Assembly (NCBI GenBank): GCA_019423835.1
Contig: JAHZAR010000001.1
Location: forward strand, 40,614 to 61,096
Origin: Clostridiales bacterium
GTDB lineage: Bacteria > Bacillota > Clostridia > Lachnospirales > Lachnospiraceae
Length of the DNA: 20,483 nucleotides
Reading direction: 5' to 3'
Shown in pieces: positions 15,493 to 20,483 of this stretch (within the stretch, counting starts at the first letter, position 1; the number at the start of each line of letters is the position of its first letter). A model generated the notes under the pieces. The model made no database searches, was not told the DNA's origin, and worked only from the letters and a program-made list of their open reading frames with translations. The position numbers and the translations under genes were made by a program.

Positions 15493-16536
15493 ATGAGATA
15501 CCTGATTCTTGACACAGACACGGGAGTGGATGACGCCCTTGCCATCCTCTACGCTCTGGGGCTTGAGGCCAGCGGAATGTGCAGGCTGGTTGGAGTTACC
15601 TGCACCTTTGGAAATGTGGAGGTGAAGACAGCGGTGAAAAACAGCCGCGCTGTCCTTGATTTTCTGGGGCGCAGGGATATTCCCGTGTTCGGGGGGAATA
15701 ACCGGCTGTTCGGGGGCGGCGGAGAGTTCGTACAGAGGCCCATCTGCAGGATTGTCCACGGGGAAAACGGCCTTGGAAATGTGGATATCCCCATGCCTCA
15801 GGAGAAAACGGTGGATAAAGATGAAAATGTGAAAGATAAAGGGGATAAAAGGGCTTCAGATTATGAAGCAGGCTTCGGGGAATCCGAAGCCGTCCGCTTT
15901 CTCACTCAGATGGCAGAGCTTTACGGGGAGAGACTGGCGGTGATCGCCACAGCATCCATGACCAATATGGCTGAGTGGATACAGGCCCACAGAGAGGCTG
16001 CCTCCAGGACCGGAACCATCGCTGTCATGGGCGGAGCCCTGACGGTTCCGGGAAATGTGAATCCGTTTGCAGAGGCCAATATCCTGGCAGATCCGGAGGC
16101 GGCAAAATTCCTGTTTGAGAGCGGGCTTTCCTTTACGATGACAGGGCTTGATGTGACCCTTAAGACAAACAGAAGGGCAGACCAGATGGAGGAGAAGACA
16201 GGCAGGTGGAGAGAGGAGGGAGGCGTCTGCGGAAAGGCCTTTGCCGATATGCTGAGCTACTACTGCACCAATGAGGCGCCTGCAAATGGAAAAAAGGAGG
16301 GGGCGATTCACGATCCCATGGCAGTTGCCGCTGTGTTCAGGAGGGAGCTTTTCCGTATTATGGAGATGAATCTGACTGTGGAGACAGAAGGGCCGTCGAG
16401 GGGGCGGACCATCGGCGATTTAAAACGTCTCAGGGACAGGATTAAAACAGCCCGCGTATGCGTCGATGTAGACGAGGAGCAGTTTCTGAAGGAATTTGCT
16501 GAGGTGTGTCTGGGAGCCTTTCCGGAGTGTGATTAG
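15493..16536 (+). CDS. Inosine/uridine-preferring nucleoside hydrolase
   Basis: This 347-residue enzyme hydrolyses the N-glycosidic bond of ribonucleosides, giving ribose and free base. The calcium-binding start MRYLILDTDTGVDDALAIL holds the family DTDxGxDD aspartates (7, 9, 13, 14). Other family segments are GVTCTFGNV, ENGLGNV, MGGALTVPGNVNPFAEANI and AIHDPMAVA with the catalytic-site His273. A hydrophilic Lys/Asp-rich insert at about residues 100-128 is unusual and lies in a surface loop. ATG at 15493 follows GGGAGGG at good spacing; the upstream TTG reading has no ribosome site. In 15277-15492 I see only a 12-base palindrome, CTGTCCGGACAG (15451-15462), and no sure promoter. Released xanthine could feed xpt upstream. 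Confidence 0.9.
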   Translation: MRYLILDTDTGVDDALAILYALGLEASGMCRLVGVTCTFGNVEVKTAVKNSRAVLDFLGRRDIPVFGGNNRLFGGGGEFVQRPICRIVHGENGLGNVDIPMPQEKTVDKDENVKDKGDKRASDYEAGFGESEAVRFLTQMAELYGERLAVIATASMTNMAEWIQAHREAASRTGTIAVMGGALTVPGNVNPFAEANILADPEAAKFLFESGLSFTMTGLDVTLKTNRRADQMEEKTGRWREEGGVCGKAFADMLSYYCTNEAPANGKKEGAIHDPMAVAAVFRRELFRIMEMNLTVETEGPSRGRTIGDLKRLRDRIKTARVCVDVDEEQFLKEFAEVCLGAFPECD

Positions 16537-16585
16537 AAGGCCACAGACTCCTGCAGGCGTATCTGGGGCAGGCAGGATTTGCAAA

Positions 16586-16626
16586 GGGGGCAGTCTGCTT
16601 TGTGCGCAGTCTGCCCCCCTGTTTTC
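16586..16626 (+). terminator. Bidirectional terminator between nucleoside hydrolase and hutI
   Basis: GGGGGCAGTCTGC (16586-16598) pairs with GCAGTCTGCCCCC (16606-16618) apart from one T-T mismatch, followed by CTGTTTTC. On the - strand the same stem is followed by TTTGC. It serves two convergent genes. Confidence 0.75.
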
Positions 16627-16648
16627 TGCCGTTTTTTTGCCGGTTCGT

Positions 16649-16789
16649 TTACAAATTCTTCAGCCAGTTTTTCGAGAGAATGATTCTGCCCCTTTTTATC
16701 ACGGTTTCCACCTGATTGATGGCAGTGTGGTAAGGCAGATAGGTGATGGAGGGGTATTTCATAATCAGTAGGTCGGCCTGCTTTCCCGC
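16649..16789 (-). pseudogene. hutI: Detached C-terminal 46 codons of hutI after an in-frame amber codon
   Basis: Reading the - strand on past the TAG at 16790-16792 in the same frame gives 46 more residues and then TAA. They are clearly the missing imidazolonepropionase tail: AGKQADLLIMKYPSITYLPY, then HTAINQVETVIKRGRIIL. Family members normally have GSIExGKxADL at the junction, so the TAG stands where Glu (GAG) is expected, a single-base change. With the tail the protein would be 441 residues. The segment has no start of its own. Confidence 0.85.
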
Positions 16790-17974
16790 CTAAATACTTC
16801 CGATGGTTTCCGCCCGTCCCAGAGCCGCCGCGCCGTTGATGGTGAGGGCGGTGATCACTTCTTCGATGGACATACCCATGTAGATGCAGCCGAGGGCGAT
16901 CAGGAGGGGGATGGAGTTGGTAAAGCAGCTTCCCGGGTTCAGGTCAGAGGCCAGAGCCACCGCGCAGCCGCTGTCGATCATTTTCCGGGCCGGGGCGTAC
17001 TCCTCCTTCAGACAGAATGCCGTGGCGGGCAGAAGGGTGCTGATGACGCCGCACGCTGCCATCTGGCGGATGCCCTCATCGGATGCCTTGAGGAGATGAT
17101 CCGCAGAAACGGCTCCCACCCGCGCGGCCAGCTCCGCCCCTCCCAAGGGGTACATTTCATCGGCGTGGATCTTAAGTTTAAAGCCCATGTCTTTTGCACG
17201 GGTCAGATAATATTCGGAATCCTCCAGGGAGAACACACCCTTCTCGCAGAAAATATCTGCAAATTCTGCCAGATTTTCCCTGCGCACGGCGGGCATGACC
17301 TCATGGAGCATCCGGTCGAGAAACTCCCTCTCCCTCCCTTTATATTCGGGAAGTACACTGTGAGGACCCAAAAAGGTGGATACAATGTCCACCGGATGGC
17401 ATCTGTCCAGTTTCTCCATGACACGCAGCTGCTTGAGCTCTGTGCCGAAATCCATTCCATAGCCGCTCTTGCCCTCAACAGTGGTGACGCCGAATTCCGC
17501 CATCCGGTTCAGCCGATCCATGCCTGCAGCGATGAGTTCCTCCTCAGAGGCAGTCCTGGTTGGCTCAATGGTGGCGTTGATGCCGCCGCCCCGCTCCATG
17601 ATTGACATGTAGCTGTCGCCTTTTAAGCGCCAGGAAAATTCATCGGCACGGTATCCGCCGAAAATAAAGTGGGTGTGAGAGTCCACAAAGCCGGGGAGGA
17701 TGGTTTTCCGGAAGGCATTGATAACGGAAAGAGGGCGGCCCCCTGCGGCTGTCTCTTCTGTCTCCTTCCGGTCAAGGGCATGGCCTTCTTCTCCGGAGAG
17801 TCCCAGCATCCGGTCTAACTCTTCTGTTTTTCCGACAGCGGTGATCCGGCCGTCCTCCACGAGAACTGCCCCGTCGTGAATGAGGCCGATGTCGGCCATT
17901 TCCTTTCCGCGCTTTTGAGTCCTGCCGCTGCAGGTGGCCAGCTCTGAGGCGCGGCGAATGTAAAGTCTGTTCAT
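16790..17974 (-). CDS. hutI: Imidazolonepropionase, truncated by a nonsense codon
   Basis: This 394-residue reading frame encodes the third step of histidine degradation, opening imidazolone-5-propionate to N-formimino-L-glutamate. It is an amidohydrolase: metal ligands His100 and His102 in VDSHTHFIFGG, His270 in KIHADE, His293 in ADHLL and Asp344 in ASDLNPGSCF are all intact. An in-frame TAG then cuts it at GRAETIGSI, removing the last 46 residues, which form strands of the composite beta domain. The remaining protein may fold poorly. The N-terminal segment (residues 60-80) is a little longer than usual. It lies 80 bases after hutU in the same operon. Explanations are a recent mutation in this strain, a base-call error or a tolerated truncation. 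Stop-codon recoding is unlikely because TAG ends 12 of 16 other genes here. Confidence 0.9.
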   Translation of the reverse strand: MNRLYIRRASELATCSGRTQKRGKEMADIGLIHDGAVLVEDGRITAVGKTEELDRMLGLSGEEGHALDRKETEETAAGGRPLSVINAFRKTILPGFVDSHTHFIFGGYRADEFSWRLKGDSYMSIMERGGGINATIEPTRTASEEELIAAGMDRLNRMAEFGVTTVEGKSGYGMDFGTELKQLRVMEKLDRCHPVDIVSTFLGPHSVLPEYKGREREFLDRMLHEVMPAVRRENLAEFADIFCEKGVFSLEDSEYYLTRAKDMGFKLKIHADEMYPLGGAELAARVGAVSADHLLKASDEGIRQMAACGVISTLLPATAFCLKEEYAPARKMIDSGCAVALASDLNPGSCFTNSIPLLIALGCIYMGMSIEEVITALTINGAAALGRAETIGSI

Positions 17975-18014
17975 TTTCTATCCCATCCTGCCTTTCCTGT
18001 CTGAAACAGCTTTC

Positions 18015-18041
18015 AAGCGGTGCATGGGCTCTGCACCGCTT
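18015..18041 (-). other. Perfect hairpin between hutU and hutI
   Basis: AAGCGGTGCA (18015-18024) and TGCACCGCTT (18032-18041) form a 10-base perfect stem with a 7-base loop in the 80-base hutU-hutI gap. There is no T-tail in the hut direction, so it is more likely an mRNA stability or polarity element than a terminator. Confidence 0.5.
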
Positions 18042-18054
18042 AAAAGCCATACCG

Positions 18055-20079
18055 CTATTTCTTTACTGCGTTCTCATAAGCCTTCTCGATCAGCCCGTCG
18101 TCGGCAATGTAAGGCATAGTGATCACGTCACTTCCCTTTCTCAGCGCGTTGTATTCTGCCACAGTCTCGATGGAGTGCTCATTCCTGGCCCAGCTTCTCC
18201 GGGAAACACCCACCATGGTATCCCACGGAATTGCCTCCCGGATAATGGCGTCTGTTTCCGGTGTGCCGTCGAGAACCAGGCCGAAGCCGCCGTTGATCGC
18301 CTTTCCGATTCCCGTTCCTCCTCCGTTGTGAAGGGCCACCAGGCTCATGCCTCTGGCTGCATTTCCGGCATAGCACTGAACAGCCATGTCGGCTGTCAGG
18401 TTGGATCCGTCGTAAATGTTGGAGGTCTCCCGGTAGGGGGAATCTGTTCCTCCGGTGTCGTGGTGGTCACGGCCCAGCATGACAGGGCCGATTTCCCCGT
18501 TTCTGACCATCTCGTTGAATTTGAGAGCAATATCTCTTCTGCCGAAGGCATCCTGATAGAGGATACGGCACTGGGTTCCCACAACCAGCCTGTTTTTTTC
18601 AGCATCCCGTATCCAGATCCAGTTATCCTTGTCCTGGGGCCTTCTGTTGGGATTGATGATTTCCATGGCTGCGTGGTCTGTCTTTACCAGATCCTCATGT
18701 CTGCCGGACAGACAGCACCAGCGGAACGGGCCGTACCCGTAGTCAAACAGCTCCGGCCCCATTATGTCCTCCACATAGGATGGGAAGATAAAGCCCTCGC
18801 TGGTATCTGTGCCGTTTTTGGCAATATCCTTTGCACCGGCGTCGAATACGGCTTTCATGAAGGAATTGCCGTAGTCGAAGAAGTAGACTCCCCGCTCTAC
18901 CAGGATTTTGATCAGATGGAAATGCTTAATCAGGGAGGCATTGACAAGCTCGGCGAAATGCTCCTTGTCGTGAGCCAGCATCTCGGTTCTCTCCTCAAAG
19001 CTCAGCCCCTGCGGGCAGTAGCCGCCGTCGTAGGGTACATGGCAGCTGGTCTGGTCGGAGAGCAGTTCGATTTTAATCTTGTGATCCACGGCATACTGGA
19101 GCAGATCCACAATATTTCCATGGTAGGCGATGGAGACCGTCTCCTTCCTTGCCATATAGTCGGCGGCCAGACGGTAGGCCTCCTCAGCGCTGTCCGTTAT
19201 CAGGCTCACCCAGCCCTGGCTGTGCCTTGTCTCGATCCGGGAGTAGTCTACCTCGGCGATGATTCCTACGCCTCCGGCGATCTCAATGGCCTTTGGCTGA
19301 GCGCCGCTCATGCCGCCCAGGCCGCTTGTGACGAACAGATGGCCTGCCAGATCGCCGTCGTGGGGGACGCCCAGAAATTTGCGCCCTGCGTTTAAAATCG
19401 TATTAAAGGTTCCGTGTACAATGCCCTGGGGTCCGATGTACATCCAGCCTCCGGCTGTCATCTGGCCGTAGGAGGAGCAGCCCATAGCTGTGGCCTTCGC
19501 CCAGGCCTCCGGGTTGTCGCCCTCCCCGACCATGAGGCCGTTGGTGATGATGACCCTGGGACTGGATTTGTGGGATTTGAAAAGTCCCAGGGGATGGCCG
19601 GACATGACCACCAGAGTCTGCTCATCTGTGAGCAGCTCCAGATATTTCTTGATCAGCTGGTACTGCATCCAGTTCTGGCATACCTGTCCCGTCTCCCCGT
19701 ATGTAACCAGCTCATAGGGGTAGAGGGCAACTTCGTGATCCAGGTTGTTGTCTATCATCACCTGAAAGGCTTTTCCCTGAATGCAGTTGCCCTTGTACTC
19801 GTCAATGGGTTTTCCGTAGATTCTCTCTTTGGGCATAAAGCGGTAGCCGTAGATGCGTCCTCTGGTCAGAAGCTCCTCCATAAATTCCGGGGCGAGAGCC
19901 TCGTGGAGCTCCTCCGGCACATAGCGCAGAGCATTTTTTACGGCCAGTTTGATTTCCCGTTCATTTAAAGTAAGCTCCCGCATGGGGGCACGGCGGATGC
20001 CCTCCCTGAAAACCGGATACTCCGGGAGAACCGGATCCAGCTTGACTGTCATGGCTGCGCCGATCTCTTTGTTATTCAT
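18055..20079 (-). CDS. hutU: Urocanate hydratase (long form)
   Basis: This 674-residue enzyme adds water to urocanate to give imidazolone propionate, step two of histidine breakdown, using tightly bound NAD+. The length fits the long urocanase class (about 670 residues, shared by some clostridia and eukaryotes) rather than the 555-residue Bacillus/Pseudomonas form. Conserved stretches are LVVMSGHPLGLFKSH, MTAGGWMYIGPQGIVHGTF, TSGLGGMSGAQPKA, CHVPYDGGYCPQGLSFEERT, GYGPFRWCCLSG, GRDHHDTGGTDSPYRET and ALHNGGGTGIGKA. The start at 20079 is preceded on the - strand by AAGGAAGGG eight bases away. hutI follows in the same direction. No hutH or formiminoglutamate-processing gene is in the window, so the pathway must be completed elsewhere. 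Confidence 0.95.
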   Translation of the reverse strand: MNNKEIGAAMTVKLDPVLPEYPVFREGIRRAPMRELTLNEREIKLAVKNALRYVPEELHEALAPEFMEELLTRGRIYGYRFMPKERIYGKPIDEYKGNCIQGKAFQVMIDNNLDHEVALYPYELVTYGETGQVCQNWMQYQLIKKYLELLTDEQTLVVMSGHPLGLFKSHKSSPRVIITNGLMVGEGDNPEAWAKATAMGCSSYGQMTAGGWMYIGPQGIVHGTFNTILNAGRKFLGVPHDGDLAGHLFVTSGLGGMSGAQPKAIEIAGGVGIIAEVDYSRIETRHSQGWVSLITDSAEEAYRLAADYMARKETVSIAYHGNIVDLLQYAVDHKIKIELLSDQTSCHVPYDGGYCPQGLSFEERTEMLAHDKEHFAELVNASLIKHFHLIKILVERGVYFFDYGNSFMKAVFDAGAKDIAKNGTDTSEGFIFPSYVEDIMGPELFDYGYGPFRWCCLSGRHEDLVKTDHAAMEIINPNRRPQDKDNWIWIRDAEKNRLVVGTQCRILYQDAFGRRDIALKFNEMVRNGEIGPVMLGRDHHDTGGTDSPYRETSNIYDGSNLTADMAVQCYAGNAARGMSLVALHNGGGTGIGKAINGGFGLVLDGTPETDAIIREAIPWDTMVGVSRRSWARNEHSIETVAEYNALRKGSDVITMPYIADDGLIEKAYENAVKK

Positions 20080-20344
20080 ATCCTCATCCCTTCCTTACTG
20101 ATCATATTCTGTCTTTATTATAGCTTCAGAGGGTCAAAAAAACGTCGAAGTAGAGAATAGATCAAAATCTTTTTGATTGCAGGCTCAGACAAACCGGGAA
20201 GAAAATGGGAAATACTGCCTGGAACCAGGGCTCGTTGACATAACAGAAGAAGGTGGGTTATACTTAATAAAATAGTACGGACAGGGGTGAAGGGGCCTGA
20301 AGAGAAGGTCAGGGGCCTCTGCAGAGGGCATCTGGGGGAGGAAA
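20080..20344. promoter_or_regulatory. Divergent control region between hutU and the SARP-like gene
   Basis: For the + strand gene, TTGACA (20235-20240), 18 bases and TATACT (20259-20264) form a strong promoter. For hutU, a - strand TATAAT lies at 20117-20122 without a good -35. A 17-base interrupted palindrome, ATCAAAA-TCT-TTTTGAT (20161-20177), sits about 40 bases upstream of that -10 and is a candidate operator. The + strand leader holds AGGGGCCT twice (20291-20298, 20311-20318), exactly 20 bases apart, and the palindrome CCTCTGCAGAGG (20316-20327). Confidence 0.6.
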
Positions 20345-20483
20345 ATGAAGGAAATTTCAGTACATCTGTTGGGAAATCCGGAGATTTGGGCCGGAGACGT
20401 TAAGATTAGCTTTCCCTATAAAAAAGCGGAGGCTTTTTTCTATTATCTGTGTGTGAAGAAGAAGGTGAGCAGGGAGGAAGTGA
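20345..20483 (+). CDS. SARP/BTAD-type transcriptional regulator, 5' fragment
   Basis: The frame is open for 46 codons to the window edge and the gene continues beyond it. The N-terminus, MKEISVHLLGNPEIW, then ISFPYKKAEAFFYYLC and VSREEV, matches the start of the winged-helix DNA-binding domain in SARP/AfsR-like regulators that carry a bacterial transcriptional activator domain; these typically open with a short beta strand, a GxPE turn and YKKAEALLYYL. GGGGGAGGA lies just upstream of the ATG, and a strong promoter lies about 80 bases upstream. It diverges from hutU and could regulate it, but only the first 46 residues are visible, so the rest of the architecture is unknown. Confidence 0.65.
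   Translation, partial: MKEISVHLLGNPEIWAGDVKISFPYKKAEAFFYYLCVKKKVSREEV

Noticed and set aside
16790..16792. Amber codon in hutI read as pyrrolysine
   Set aside because: TAG is the commonest stop in the window, the site is not catalytic, and Glu is the expected residue.
18175..19395. 406-codon open frame on the + strand opposite hutU
   Set aside because: It is a shadow of a fully conserved urocanase coding sequence. It has no ribosome site, and its protein shows no recognisable domain.

Overview
The window reads as chromosome of a Lachnospiraceae (Clostridium cluster XIVa) anaerobe. The best taxonomic marker is the 450-residue glutamate dehydrogenase, which is close to residue-for-residue like the well-studied Clostridium symbiosum enzyme as I remember it. 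Strong AGGAGG-type ribosome binding sites, A/T-rich promoters and simple hairpin terminators also fit. No tRNA, rRNA, CRISPR array, insertion sequence or phage gene is visible. Sixteen genes have their stop inside the window (hutI left out): 12 end in TAG, 4 in TAA and none in TGA.

Region 1 (1-7634, + strand) is a glutamate block. After the 3' end of a flavodoxin-fold oxidoreductase come a GlnK-like membrane histidine kinase and a GlnL/YcbB-type response regulator, then the Na+/glutamate symporter gltS, gdhA and a D-2-hydroxyacid dehydrogenase. Regulator, importer, deaminating enzyme and a candidate 2-oxoglutarate reductase lie in one line. Two direct repeats upstream of gltS, and a weaker one upstream of gdhA, resemble the TTTTGT-N4-TTTTGT site of Bacillus subtilis GlnL, so the two-component system probably controls its neighbours.

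Region 2 (7714-15275) is housekeeping. A PHP-family phosphatase on the - strand is followed by a + strand set: a three-S1-domain RNA-binding protein, a RelQ-like small alarmone synthetase, D-aminoacyl-tRNA deacylase and an M18 aminopeptidase. A second operon follows: a lipoprotein built from the trigger-factor PPIase and C-terminal domains, xanthine phosphoribosyltransferase and a HAD phosphatase. A nucleoside hydrolase (15493-16536) comes next and shares a bidirectional terminator with the hut genes.

Region 3 (16649-20483) is histidine catabolism: hutU and hutI on the - strand, diverging from the start of an apparent SARP/BTAD-type regulator cut by the window edge. hutI carries an in-frame amber codon; 46 recognisable C-terminal residues continue in the same frame after it. 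It is therefore a recent nonsense allele, a truncated enzyme or a base-call error. Histidine breakdown yields glutamate, which would feed region 1.

The most notable observations are the candidate GlnL-type regulon over gltS/gdhA, the amber codon in hutI, the extracytoplasmic trigger-factor-like lipoprotein, and repeat and palindrome elements in the leaders of gdhA and the SARP gene. I see no wholly new multi-gene system.
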